Shown here piece by piece: positions 10,391 to 20,785 of a stretch of 64,000 nt of DNA. The stretch lies in contig OX421968.1 of the NCBI GenBank assembly GCA_949128115.1, positions 25,156,377 to 25,220,376 of the forward strand, given 5' to 3'. Each line of letters starts with the position of its first letter. The first letter of the stretch is position 1. The stretch is from Anaspis maculata (Eukaryota; Arthropoda; Insecta; Coleoptera; Scraptiidae). The notes beneath the pieces are model-generated. The model saw only the letters and a program-made list of their open reading frames with translations, was not told the origin of the DNA and made no database searches. Position numbers and translations under genes: made by a program.

Positions 10391-11393
10391 TCCAACTCCT
10401 TGCCTCTTGCGATCCGTAGCAAGTCGGCGATGGGTATCGTTACATCCTCCAGCAACCTGTCCAAGACTCTTACCGGCCTTCATACCAGACGCGAACCTGT
10501 CCGTGAGAATTGCTACTAGGTTCGACAACTCGCAGTTAGCTGCAGGGGCGGCGGGTTTTGTAATTTTGCATGGGTGCAAAAAATGAAACATACAGGAAAA
10601 GCAATGAGGGTAGCGAGCAATAGCGCCGCAGGCGAAAATTTTTCGAGAAAAGTGGGCGTGGTCAACAATTCTTCGGATATAAAACCATTAGAAATTGAAC
10701 AAAGACAAGGTAATGACTCAATGCTAATGACTTACTATAGGTCTCATTATTAAAACAGAATAAAATAAAATACTAAATCAAATAATGAAACCAAGTACCT
10801 AGATGCTCATGCAGTAGGTAACGTATTACCTATCATATGTGATTTTCAAAGTGATTAAAAATTCAGGCTTGAAGAACGTATATTTCAATTTCTTAAGCTT
10901 GCATGCATGGGTGCAATGCACCCGTATAATCACTTTGCATGGGTGCATGTGCCCCGATGCACCCTATAAGTCGCCGCCCCTGGTTAGCTGCCAATCCACG
11001 TACCTAGTCGGGACCATTCTGCAGGCGCTTTCATCCAAGGTCTGGGCTGCACGATAGAAGTCGATTCTCTCCCGATAAACATCAACTTGCGGGCCGTAGT
11101 GATTCTTCAATGTGGTAGTGATTTCTTCAAAGGTTTTTTCTTCGGGTCTTTCAGGAAAAGATAAGTTTTTCACCTCGTTTTTCACTGTTCTATAAACTTC
11201 TTCCGATTATCGTCCCAGGAGCTGAGCTGACTTTTTTCTTCTTCCGATATGCCTTGAGCGACGCAAAAAATCTTGAATCTTTCCAGGAAAATTACGAAAT
11301 CATCCTGTGGCCTGTATATTCCCAATATACTAGTGTCGCGTCGATTCCAGATGCCATACTTCCAATGCCACGATGAAGTACTTGGATTTAACA
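10391..11393 (-). pseudogene. LTR-retrotransposon gag remnant (minus strand), interrupted by a MITE
   Basis: Three minus-strand frames join into one gag-like protein. From 11393 down, GIYRPQDDFVIFLERFKIFC leads to PERPEEKTFEEITTTLKNHY and YRERIDFYRAAQTLDESACR; beyond the 440-bp MITE (10543-10982) it continues with NCELSNLVAILTDRFASGMK. This order (FEEI...L..H, then ERF.F..., then L.DRF..G) is that of Ty3/gypsy-type capsid regions. A frameshift or deletion lies near 11182-11230. The 3' end dissolves into the 26-bp minisatellite. No protease or polymerase follows. The coding role is that of a virus-like capsid, now dead. Confidence 0.7.
10543..10982. mobile_element. 440-bp hAT-type MITE, TSD GTTAGCTG
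   Basis: The termini are CAGGGGCGGCG (left) and CGCCGCCCCTG (right), perfect inverted repeats. They are flanked by a perfect 8-bp duplication GTTAGCTG (10535-10542 and 10983-10990), the length made by hAT transposases. Removing the element and one duplication rejoins the minus-strand gag frame. Inside are several GCATGGGTGCA words near both ends and the motif GCGCCGCAGGCGAAA. No ORF of its own. Confidence 0.93.
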
Positions 11394-11475
11394 TGTAACA
11401 ATTTATTATGGACGACACACGTACAACTTGACTCGACGGCGGTTGTAGACGGAGTGGTGTCGCAGGGCCCACGCG
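11394..11475 (-). repeat. Possible short LTR, split by the hAT element (continues 19042-19089)
   Basis: On the minus strand, TGTAATGTCC (starting at 19089) runs into the hAT insertion site and resumes to AATTGTTACA (ending at 11394). That gives a ~130-bp TG...CA segment just upstream of the gag remnant, the place of a 5' LTR. The second LTR is not seen, so this is only suggestive. Confidence 0.35.
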
Positions 11476-11793
11476 CAGTGTTGCCAACTACCTGAGATTG
11501 AAAGTCGCTAGATGGGCATTTTCAAATAGCTAGAAATAGCCAAAAAGAGAAATATGCGCCGCAGGCGAAATTTTTTCGAAATCTAGCTTTTTTTTCTAGC
11601 TATTTTCATACCCTTTTTTGAAAATTGAAAAAAAAAATCAAAGATTTGAAAAAAATTTCAAGTTTTTTTTGACTTCCAAGATTTTTTTTTGAGGTATCGA
11701 CAGACGGCAGATATTGAGGCTCCCACCCACGAAGACGATTAAGGCAATTTTCAAACTGAAGTGATTATCTGTGCATATTGTGTCCATCTGGTA

Positions 11794-14223
11794 TATATAC
11801 TGACGGACAAAATTAGCGTTACACTTTTTCAAAATACTGGCACAGACGAACTCGTCAACAGATTTTTCCAAAAATTTTCGAGGAGCAAGCTTGAAGTGTT
11901 TTCCTCAAGTCTACAAACGCGCAAAGACGTGGTCCGCAAGATGACTGAGTTGTACGGTCTGAAAGGTAGAAATGACCAGAAACCATTTTCGTAGAATTTT
12001 CCAACACATTCAAGAGATCTTCCTAATGCTGCAAAAGAGATGGTTTTCACTTAAAATCATGTCAGTAGGTGGTTCATACCCTCTGTAGTCTTCCTGCATG
12101 ATTTAAACCGTAAAAAATGTTCACCCACTCGGTGTTAGTTCTTTGTTCAATGCAATGAGAAAATTTCCATATGATGTCCAAAAATGCTTTGTGTAATTTG
12201 AAAATCTGTTTTTTACGTACTTGAGAAGGTAATGCAGCAGAAAATGATCGGAGAAATTTCTTGTCTCCTTCGCAACCTCTTCATGTGGTAAGTCATTTTC
12301 TTACCATGAGCTGATAATCCGTTGTCGGAAGAATCGAAACAGTCCCGGTGATACCTGAAGGTTCATTGGAACCTCATTGCGCCATCGGCTTGCTATCCGA
12401 CCCTCGAGGTCCTCAATTAACCATAATTCAACACCTTGTTGGTAACCTCTACAAGACCGGTGAAGGAAGCAGATTTTCTCAAACTCGCTCGAAAAAATGC
12501 TTTATCATTTGCCACTTATCCGCTCTGTATGGTCAAATACACAAAAAATCCTCATCTTGTGTTTTGAAGTCAATTTTTGTGACTTCCGTGCATCAACTTG
12601 CACCCAGTGCAACTTTTAGGATTTTTATCGCATTTTATTCATCGTTCGTCAAGAGAAACCTCGATGCCTTCATTCATCAACGTAATCACGAAAATGGATA
12701 CACAGTTCCTCAGAGTCACGCAATCAGCCTTTATTTTGGATGTTGCAATGGGTTTCCCCAGGTGGGAACAGCCGGTCGAGTTGGCGGGTTGCTATGCTAG
12801 AGTACGTGGCTCATACCCAGGAAGTTTTTCAAAGTTTATTCGTCATTCTGCGCAACCAAAGCAGCCTTCCAAGGACTTGTGGTAACTCGTATTTCGAGAA
12901 CAGAGGTCTACCTGAAGATTTTCAATCCTTGCAATCCTATCGTTGGTAATTTTGTATCGCTCGAATATTTTTTTCTGACAAGCGTCAACGTCAGGATCAG
13001 GCAGCAGTACCTTATTAATTGTTGTTAATTCACAATAATGGAAGGTATGATTCACATTTCGCAAAATTATCAACGACAGGATTGCAAGGATTGAAAATCT
13101 TCAGGTAGACCTTTGTTCTCGGAATACCAGTTACCACCAGTCCTTGGAAGGCTCCTTTGGTTGCACAGAATGACGAATAAACTTTCAAAAACTTCCTGGG
13201 TACGAGCCACGTACTCTAGCATAGCAACCCGCCAACCCGACCGGCTGTTCGCACCTGGGAAAACCCATTGCAACATCCAAAATAAAGGCTGATTGCGTGA
13301 CTCTGAGAAACTGTGCATGCATTTTCATGATTACGTTGATGAATGAAGGCATCGAGGTTTCTCTTGACAAACGATGAATAAAATGCGATAAAAATTCTAA
13401 AAGTTGCACTGGGTGCAAGTTGATGCACGGAAGTCACAAAAATTGACTTCAAAACACAAGATGAGGATTTTTTGTGTATTTGACCATACAGATCGGATAA
13501 GTGGCAAATGAAAAAGCATTTTTTTGAGCGAGTTTGAGAAAATCTGCTTCCTTCACCATTCTTGTAGAGGGTACCAACAAGGTGTTGAATTATGGTTAAT
13601 CGAGGACCTGGAGGGTCGGATACCAAGCCGATGGCGCAATGAGGTTTCAATGAAACTTGAGGTATCACCGGGACTGTTTTGATTCTTTCGACAACGGTTT
13701 ATTAGCTGATGGTAAGGAAATGACTTACCACATGAAGAGGTTGCGAAGGAGACAAGAAATTTTTCCGATCATTTTCTGCTGCATTACCTTCTCAAGTACG
13801 TAAAAAACAGATTTTCAAATTACACAAAGCATTTTTGGAAATCATATGGAAATTTTCTCATTGCATTGAACAAAGAACTAACACTGAGTGGGTGAACATT
13901 TTTTACGGTTTAAATCATGCAGGAAGACTACAGAGGGTATGAACCACCTACTGACATGATTTTAAGTGAAAACCATCTCTTTTGCAGCCTTAGGAAGATC
14001 TCTTGAATGTGTTGGAAAATTCTACGAAAATGGTTTCTGGTCATTTCTACCTTTTAGACCGTACAACTCAGTCATCTTGCGGACCACGTCTTTGCGCGTT
14101 TGTGGACTTGAAGAAAACACTTCAAGCTTGCTCCTTGAGAAATTTTGAGAGAATCCGTTGACGGGTTCGTGTTCGCCAATATTTTAAAAAAGTGTAACGC
14201 TAATTTTGTCCGTCAGTATATAT
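11794..14223. mobile_element. 2.4-kb foldback element, Tc1-like ends
   Basis: Two ~1.16-kb arms (11794-12960 and 13058-14223) are inverted copies, separated by a ~97-bp spacer. The termini are TATATACTGACGG and CCGTCAGTATATA, followed inside by ACAAAATTAGCGTTACAC, a pattern typical of Tc1/mariner termini, with TA-rich flanks. Each arm carries a matching 150-codon frame (12348-12800 plus, 13216-13668 minus; MIP..SL.PHCAIGL) that I cannot assign and suspect is not protein coding. No DDE transposase was found, so mobilisation would need a helper. Identity between arms is about 90% by eye. Confidence 0.9.
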
Positions 14224-14316
14224 CTAAATATATTGTAATTTCAATCAAAGTCGCGTTATAAGTGACTATTGGAACAAATCGAAGTAGGCTACAATATCAT
14301 AGTAAAGATTTATAAT

Positions 14317-14453
14317 AGGTTTGTTCTATCAGAAATCTCAAACTAGTCAGAGCCAATGAGAAGCGCCCAAATCAGTTTGCAAACAGATTTTCTCGATTAC
14401 TATTGGCTCTGTCTAGTTTGAAACCTCTTGATGGAACAAACCTATAAAAACAT
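14317..14453. mobile_element. ~137-bp hairpin MITE
   Basis: ATAGGTTTGTTC.ATCA at the left pairs with TGATGGAACAAACCTAT at the right, and CAAACTAG.CAGAGCCAAT pairs with ATTGGCTCTG.CTAGTTTG, giving two ~45-bp imperfect arms around a ~45-bp loop. The flanks are TA-rich, so a TA duplication is possible. It lies in the 3' untranslated side of the hAT gene. No coding capacity. Confidence 0.8.
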
Positions 14454-14578
14454 ATAAACATGAACAAAATTTATACCGCGAAAACCATTAAACATATCTC
14501 ACTTTTATTAACATAAATAAGTAAAAACCAAAACAAATAATTCTCTTATAACAATACAGGTACTTAAGCTGCTTGAAC

Positions 14579-14648
14579 AATATCAGTCAAAAATCAAAAT
14601 AAAGGAGATCGAACAATGTCAGTCAAAAATCAAAATAAAGGAGATCAA
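14579..14648. repeat. 35-bp direct duplication at the hAT stop codon
   Basis: The phrase CAATRTCAGTCAAAAATCAA and its continuation AATAAAGGAGATC occur twice back to back, with one base different. The second copy touches the transposase stop codon. Confidence 0.85.
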
Positions 14649-15356
14649 AAGTCGAACTCAACTTCAGCATCTGCTGAAGGAATGCCATAGGTTCTCATTG
14701 TTTTGATTTGTTTGATCACAGATTCAGGAAATTGGTAATTTTCACAACATTGGTTGTTTCTCTTCAATCCTGACCGGGTGGCCATGATTGCTGTAAGCAT
14801 GGGTAGTTGCAACCTGTTCCTGAGCTTCGTTTTTATCACGTTCATGGAGCTGAACAACCTCTCCACTTCCGCGTTGGAATTCGGCAAACATAGAACGTCT
14901 ATAGCGAACTGGGCTACATCTTGGAAAGGATTTTCTCCTGATGCATTTTTAAAGTCATATACCTCATACCAAAATTCCTTCGTGGTTCTACTGCTCCATT
15001 GAAACAAATGAATCTTATTCCATTGAAAGTCAATAGCATCTAGTTCATTTTGAGATTTCTTGAAAAACTTCACTATCTCCTCAAGACTCGATTTGAAGTG
15101 GGATAACGCTGAATCTACACTCAAACAACTTATTTTTTGTAGAATATTGAAGTTGTCAGGTAAACGATTTTTCATCTCTTCGATCAATTTCAACACAAAA
15201 TCAATGCACTTTCCTCTTATTTCCATTTCTTTGGAAGCTGACAGGTCTTGAGTTTCTCTTAAATGTTTCATAACTTGTTCAAACCCGCTGCCTAAAGAAC
15301 AATTCCTGTCAACAAAGTCTGATATTTTATCCTTGAAAACATTTATAGTTCGACGT

Positions 15357-16048
15357 TGTTACCACCCTGAATCCTCGTCGCCAAGAGCGGGGTGGTAGGG
15401 GAGTGGTGCACCAGCTAGCTCAATTGGTCGTGGTCCATAGGCGGTGATTGGCGTCCGGGCGCCAAGTGATTTATCCTCCTCGATGGCGCTGCCAGAATCA
15501 CTAAAAGGCCGCGAAGGAAAAGTCCAAATCTTGCAGTATGATTGTCTTTATTAAAGATGACGGTAACGGTAGGTACAGCAGTTCCAATAGGCGGCGACGG
15601 CAACGTTCAGGTAATGTATTAATATTCGTGCAGAGGCCCACGGGAGGCTAGAGCAGCCTGCTTCTAGAGTCAAAATTTAAATCTGGAGGAACGAGCCTAA
15701 AAGGAGATTCAACTTGCAACAAAAATATAAAACGTGCGGATACTCATACCTCCGAGATAATAATCCAGTGTGCCCACAAATCTTCACAAGAATAAATTAT
15801 TCAGGAAACGCCGTTGCCAAACTTTGACTTTCTTCTTTCCAAAACAAAATCGACGTTTCCCTGAGGGTTCAGAAAAGGCGAATCCGACCACAGTCGATAT
15901 AACAGAGTGTCTGCCCTTACTACACTTCTCTTCACCCGAGCATGCACCTGGTTTCTCGGAGGCTCGGCGCTGAATGCCTTATCAAATTTTATTCCGCTCT
16001 TTTTCGCATATACGCCTTATCGCCACCTCACAGCAAAAACCCGTAACA
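15357..16048 (-). repeat. LTR (3' side) of the rearranged retroelement
   Basis: On the minus strand this runs TGTTACGGG...GGTGGTAACA, about 692 bp, directly after a polypurine tract. AATAAAGACAATC near 15550 could be the polyadenylation region. Near 15470, inside the block, the minus strand reads AATCACTTGGCGCCCGG, which looks like the end of an LTR followed by a Lys-type primer binding site, so the last ~120 bp may instead be leader sequence of a second, truncated copy. Confidence 0.6.
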
Positions 16049-16131
16049 CCACCCCCCGTTAATCAACAACAAAAAAAAAGAGAAAAAAAAGAATTTTGAC
16101 TTGGTAAGTAAAGGAAAAATTTTGGATAATT

Positions 16132-16959
16132 TTAATCAATTTTAATGTCTTTGATATGCCAATTACCGATCGATTTTCTTGAACTAAAATCCGCGAGCTC
16201 ATAAATGTTAGTTGAAACGCGTTTTAAAACAGTGCACTTGACAAATTTTGGTGACAATTTTGCATTATAAAAATCAGCAGCTCTTGACAATGTGTAATTT
16301 CGCTTCCAAACAATCTGGCCCACAGTCAAAGCCAGTGGCCGTCTACGCAAGTTGTACCGTTCCGCGCTAGCCCGATACGCTTTATTCAATCTTTCTTTCA
16401 CCCCCTCACACACATCCCTGAGCTCACCGACATGATTCGCTAGAGCCTCGCGCTTTCCAAAATCAAGCTCGCCGTCACCATTTACAACTGGTGGCCCAGC
16501 ATTTGCTGTACCAAGGGCAGGAGCTGAAGGCACAGGAAGCTGCATCATCACGTTATCAAGAGCTACTTCTAAACCGTTACACTGTTTATGCAAATTATCG
16601 AGGCTTTTACGAATGGCTTCATCCTTTGAATCCCCAAGTCGACCCAATCGAGCAAACAAATGACGTAGTTTGGTGTCAACAACCCGGGCCTCGGTGCACG
16701 AAGTTGAGGTGAAGGTGTTTGCAGTAAGGTAACCCTCCAATTCTATGATCTTTTTGTTGCAAGTGTCAATCTCCTTAAGTACATCTGGTTTGAAAGATTC
16801 ATGAGTAACAACTCTCCCGAAAACCTCAGCACTCATCAACCTTTTGAGTTCCTTACGCATGGACGTTACCGTTTCAGCCTGTACATCAGGATAACCTCTT
16901 ACTGTTAGTTCATACGTCAACTCCTCACGGTTTAGTCGATGAGGATCCATATTAAACAA
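16132..16959 (-). CDS. Gag-integrase C-terminus fusion ORF of the LTR element
   Basis: An intact 275-codon frame. Residues 1-~190 look like an N-terminal gag region: MDPHRLNREELTYELTVRGY, VTSMRKELKRLM, then coiled-coil-like helices and a short Pro/Ala segment. Residues ~195-275 (ERLNKAYRASAERYNLRRRP, VGQIVWKRNYTLSRAADFYN, KLSPKFVKCTVLKRVSTNIY, ending KSIGNWHIKDIKID) are the typical C-terminal tail of a Ty3/gypsy integrase. Protease, reverse transcriptase, RNase H and the integrase core are all missing, so a large deletion has fused the two ends of the coding region in frame. The ATG used (16953 or 16959) starts a natural gag-like N terminus. Whether the fusion protein does anything is unknown. 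Confidence 0.85.
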   Translation of the reverse strand: MFNMDPHRLNREELTYELTVRGYPDVQAETVTSMRKELKRLMSAEVFGRVVTHESFKPDVLKEIDTCNKKIIELEGYLTANTFTSTSCTEARVVDTKLRHLFARLGRLGDSKDEAIRKSLDNLHKQCNGLEVALDNVMMQLPVPSAPALGTANAGPPVVNGDGELDFGKREALANHVGELRDVCEGVKERLNKAYRASAERYNLRRRPLALTVGQIVWKRNYTLSRAADFYNAKLSPKFVKCTVLKRVSTNIYELADFSSRKSIGNWHIKDIKID

Positions 16960-17312
16960 TTATGTAGGTATGTACCTACAGTATCACAGCTCAGTTTGCA
17001 AATAGAGTTACCGAAAAATTTGCAAGTAGATATTCAAAATATCACAGTAAGAAAATCAATGCAAAAATAAATAACTAAGAACCTACTAAACTATCTATCT
17101 AATAAATATATTATATGTAATAAATAATTTGAATCAATAACCTATGCAATAAATAAAATAGAGATAACAATAATGTACAAATAACAATAACAAAAAACTC
17201 AGCGCGACTCTAGAATATTCGACCGCTTCTTTGTATGTCTTCCAAAAACCTACCTACCTACCATGAAAAACTTGGACTTGAACTATACATACTATACGTA
17301 CTATACGTAACA
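16960..17312. other. AT-rich leader of the LTR element
   Basis: Low-complexity AT-rich DNA with ATAGT/ACGTATAGT repeats at the far end; it holds no gene. It occupies the place where the upstream LTR and leader should be. Confidence 0.5.
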
Positions 17313-18565
17313 ACGTCTGCCAGGAACTATCACAAAGTTCACCAATGTGTCAAGAAAGAGTTTCAAATCGCAAAGCAACTTGGTGGGGTCAGCGTCGTTA
17401 CTTTCAAACGCCTTGTTGATCTTTTGTGCATCATTCAAGATCGGTTTCAGAAACTTTAAATATGCCAAATTTGTTTCATCATTGTACATGTTATAGAGAA
17501 CTTCTGCCATATAGCATTTTTGCTCGAGTCGTGCGATTCCAAAATGTTGCTTGAGCTCGAGCCACTGGTCATGAACTCTGGTAACTGCACATTCTAGGGA
17601 CAGCCAACGAGTATCACAGGCTTGGACAATTTTGAGTGGATTCTTCTGATCATTTATAAGGCAATACAGTTGTTTGTATGCAGCTTGTCTCACCGTTGAT
17701 TTGGAAAACCAATTATAAGTCTCTTGCACTAAATATTCCAAGCTTCTTGGCAGTGCCAATTTAGCAGCATGAGAAACAGCTAACTGAAGCGAATGGCAAA
17801 CACACTTGACGAGTATCAAATGAGGAACTTCTTCTTGTAATTTCCTGTGCACACCGTTGTTGATGCCAACCATGACTGCTGCGTTGTCGGTCCCAATCCC
17901 CAGCAAGTTCTGTAAATCCAAACTATTTTTATTCAGCGTGGCTTTGATTGCCTCCACAATGGCATTGGCATCACATTCGATCAGGGGAACCATATCCAAG
18001 AAAGAAGTCACTATTTTTTTCTTTCTGCTGCTGTAGAAGATTATAACAATGCCCAAATATTTCTCAACAGAAACATCGGTCGACTCATCTATCAGCAAAC
18101 TATACTTGCTACCTCCAATATCAGTTCTCAGTTCCTTTGCAAAATGTGGTCCGAAGATGTTCTTGATTATATTCGAGCATTTTGTTCGGTGCAGCTGAAT
18201 GGATTCTCCCGAAGTAAAACTGGACTTGCAAACAGCACTCAAGTGGTCAATAATGATAACTGAGGTATGGGCGGCAACAAATAAAGATAATCGGGCCTCG
18301 GCTTCCTTTGCTTTCAGGTTGTCTTTCTCTTTAGGGAAATTTAATTTTTGTTGAGCAGGACCCATTATAATATTTTTTTTGCAATATGTTTGGCGGTTTC
18401 AGCATGATGCTTTAGATCGGATAATTTTGTGTTTATCGTGCAGGAACAATACGTGCATTTGGCCACCGTACCCGCGGTGGAGTCCACCGCTTGAAGCCAG
18501 CCTTTCAGGGTTGGCTCTTTCAACCACGAGGACCTGAACTTCTGTGAATACTGTGGCTTGGGCAT

Positions 18566-19041
18566 TTTTCATTTGATTTCTAAAAAAAAATTATATAGCA
18601 ACACTTCATTTCAACTACTTATTATAAATAAGTTGAAGAATACGTACAGCCACTTGCCCCACTTGGGTTGTTTCGACTCGGCAATTAATTGAACATAAAT
18701 AACAGGAATTGAATTTCCGCGAGATTCGGCGGCGAAATCTGACATTTCATTTGACATTAGTGACAATTCATTTCATTTCAACTGACAACTGACATTAGTG
18801 ACATTCACCGATACCAACCGCCAATTGCGAAGTACCCCCATTCCAGTGGGATGATCGAAAAAATCCAGAGAAAAGCTAGATTCATCTTCAGCCCGCAAGA
18901 TCGAAAAAATCCAGAACAAAGCTATATTTATTTTCAGCCTGCTAGATTTCCCGCTAGCCGCCAGATGCGTTTTTTACCCGCCAGATCGACCAAAGAAATA
19001 GCCAGATCTAGCGGTAAAATAGCCAAGTTGGCAACACTGCC
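18566..19041 (-). promoter_or_regulatory. 5' region of the hAT transposase gene
   Basis: The upstream side of the transposase gene up to the terminal repeat. It carries repeated TGACATTAGTGACA / TTCATTTCAACTGACA words (18740-18805) and two copies of GATCGAAAAAATCCAGA (18852, 18900). These subterminal repeats are where hAT transposases commonly bind. No TATA box was assigned. Confidence 0.45.
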
Positions 19042-19049
19042 CACGCGCG

Positions 19050-20178
19050 CATCTACGGTCGTAGATGCTACTACGTAATGGACATTACAATGTCAAAAGA
19101 GAAGTTTCCAGGAGGAGGTAAATCTCGGCCCTATTTGAAAATTTCAAACTTGTCTTATGGATCGAGAGCCCCCAAAAATTTTGACTTGTGACCCGATTTT
19201 TGATTAAGGGGATGTTCCCACACAAAAGCCCGTTGGTTTCATTCATGTACCTTATGACGTAAATTTTTGACATTTTTCGAAAATTGACAAGCCTATACCA
19301 GCCTTAAACCCCCGGTCTGACAATTGTGACATGTAAGACAAAAAAAATTTTTAACAACCTTACCAACGCACATTAGACCTACAGGGTTAAAAATCATGTA
19401 CCTTATGACGTCAGTTTTGAGGCACCAGCTCCCTGTCCACCCCCGGTTCTGAATGTCTGCATCACAAAGTTACATGACTTTGAATGCTGTAACTTTCCTA
19501 TCTAAACTGGGAGCAGGGCTACCAGTCCAGACAGAAGTTGTTGCTCGCGGCCAGTCGTTTTTCGTGTAGAGCGGCCGTGGGTCCGCGGTGAGATCTCACG
19601 TTTCAATTTTTTTTTATGGGGCGCCAACCGAGGTTAGGTAGCCGGCTCCGAACTTCTCGGTCAAGTCCATAGAGCGAACACCCGGTTTATACGCTAAACT
19701 CCAAAAACGATTGATGGTTTTTTTAGTGGAAGTAGTGACAACTGATAGGAGCTGAAATTGCCAAAATTATCAAATAAAGAAAAAGAAGTACCTTTTACGA
19801 GGAAAAGATGTGTTTACTAATAAAAATTTACTGATGTTACAATCTGTGTTATCAAATGAAAACTTGGTACACAAGAAAAACACTCGTGAAGCGAAATGCA
19901 GCAAAACTATGGTGCGACTATACACAACAAAACAAACAACAAAATTAGTACCCGTGGCTAATCCCTCCGAAACCTAGTTAAAAGGACGCGACTTTCGTCC
20001 TGAAATTGATTTCGCGGTCAGACGACTAGGAGTAGGAGAGGACCTTATTTCTGTGCACAGATATATTTCTTGTCTATCCTAACGCATCCTGGCAAAACTC
20101 TGTTGCTTCACTTAATTCCGTGTAATAAAATAAACAAAGGAGGCACCTCAAAATACTTGACTTTGTCAAGGATATACG
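19050..20178. other. Spacer, no recognised gene
   Basis: No coding frame above noise. The phrase ATGTACCTTATGACGT occurs twice (19245 and 19394). On the minus strand near 19625 GGTTGGCGCCCCATAAA looks like a primer binding site, but no LTR was found next to it. The stretch probably holds old repeat debris. Confidence 0.4.
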
Positions 20179-20574
20179 TCACCGAACACAGGAACTAATC
20201 GCAGGAGCAGCAGATATCAAGGACCAGGAGGGCCGGTTGATATATCCTGATATGAAGGGATCTGGGATTCCTTGTGATTGTTGGAATTTTTGTAATGTTA
20301 GAGCATATTGGTTGAATGCCCTAGCTTCTGGGTGATGATAACATGGTATCCACTTAGCGTAAGCTCCATGACAGAAAAGACCTCTGTATTTGTTACAGTA
20401 GCGGTAAACAAACACGATATATTCAGTTACATCTCGTACCATTCCAACTTTAAAATATTCGCCGATGGATAGAAAATAACTATCCTCTTCCATCATTTGG
20501 TGTTTAATTAAGTTGGCATGCTGAAGTGTTGTGTCCACTCCTAATTTCAGAGAAAAGAAATCTTGATCACCCAT
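20179..20574 (-). CDS. Hypothetical protein, 131 codons
   Basis: Intact minus-strand frame from ATG 20574 (MGDQDFFSLKLGVDTTLQHA) to a stop at 20179. It is aromatic-rich in the middle (EYIVFVYRYCNKYRGLFCHG). I recognise no domain and see no signal peptide or transmembrane run. The preceding 210 bp on the same strand contains CVRCEHLF...CEWCIDRNC in another frame without an ATG, so both could be exons of one larger gene or remnants of an element. Coding status is uncertain. Confidence 0.4.
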   Translation of the reverse strand: MGDQDFFSLKLGVDTTLQHANLIKHQMMEEDSYFLSIGEYFKVGMVRDVTEYIVFVYRYCNKYRGLFCHGAYAKWIPCYHHPEARAFNQYALTLQKFQQSQGIPDPFISGYINRPSWSLISAAPAISSCVR

Positions 20575-20785
20575 GTCGAATTCACATTTGTAGTGAGTCT
20601 AACTGGCAACGTCTGTACTTTATATGCACAGTTTCTGTCTATACACCATTCACATTCTTTATGGATTTCGGTGCTCTTTTTTTTCACTGATGAAAACAGA
20701 TGTTCACACCGTACACATTTTATTCCTCCGCAGCCCCTAAAGGCACGTATACACCATCACCATATTGACACACTGTGCATGCTGT

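Larger units (their letters stand above)
15357..17312 (-). mobile_element. Rearranged LTR retroelement in the hAT gene, TSD ACGT
   Basis: The insertion begins TGTTAC and ends GTAACA and is flanked by a 4-bp duplication ACGT (15353-15356, 17313-17316), as for Ty3/gypsy integrases. On the minus strand the order is: AT-rich leader (17312-16960), ORF 16959-16132, A/T stretch, polypurine tract AACGGGGGGTGG (16060-16049), then an LTR-like block starting TGTTACGGG at 16048. A full upstream LTR is not present; only its first 7 bases (TGTTACG) are shared at the right end. The hAT reading frame rejoins exactly across it, which fixes the ends. Confidence 0.85.
14645..18565 (-). pseudogene. hAT transposase (BED finger, DDE core, hATC), split by an LTR element
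   Basis: Reading from 18565 down: a BED-type finger (CTYCSCTINTKLSDLKHH.....H) occupies the first 66 codons. A one-base deletion in an A8 run near 18370 shifts the frame. The catalytic part (17317-18365) follows, with LLIDESTDVS, GIGTDNAAVM and CVCHSLQLAVSHA, and stops at the LTR element. Beyond it, the C-terminal part (14645-15352) resumes in frame when the insertion and one ACGT duplication are removed. That part contains the hATC dimerisation region SNAEVERLFSSMN and KLRNRLQLPML. The enzyme would cut and paste hAT termini. Total length without the insertion is about 660 residues, normal for the family. The insertion and the frameshift show that it is dead. Confidence 0.92.
11476..19041 (-). 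mobile_element. 7.6-kb hAT transposon with nested insertions, TSD CCCACGCG
   Basis: The terminal inverted repeats are CAGTGTTGCCAACT at the left end and AGTTGGCAACACTG at the right. They are flanked by a perfect 8-bp target duplication CCCACGCG at 11468-11475 and 19042-19049. The minus-strand transposase gene occupies 14645-18565. Subtracting the nested foldback (11794-14223), hairpin MITE (14317-14453) and LTR element (15357-17312) leaves about 3.0 kb, the normal size of an autonomous hAT element. Both ends carry CTAGATCTGGC/GCTAGATGGGC-like subterminal words. It sits in the presumed LTR of the gag remnant. It is inactive now because its gene is split and frameshifted. Confidence 0.95.

Noticed and set aside
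12348..13668. 150-codon mirrored ORFs as genuine genes
   Set aside because: Kept only as an observation: no similarity recognised and the frames are mirror copies in a palindrome; insufficient support for a coding call.
16960..17312. Upstream LTR of the gag-integrase element
   Set aside because: Only the first seven bases match the LTR block at 15357-16048; the rest is unrelated AT-rich sequence.
19590..19640. Primer binding site and LTR near GGTTGGCGCCCC
   Set aside because: No polypurine tract, no second LTR and no gag or pol next to it; a short word match alone is weak.
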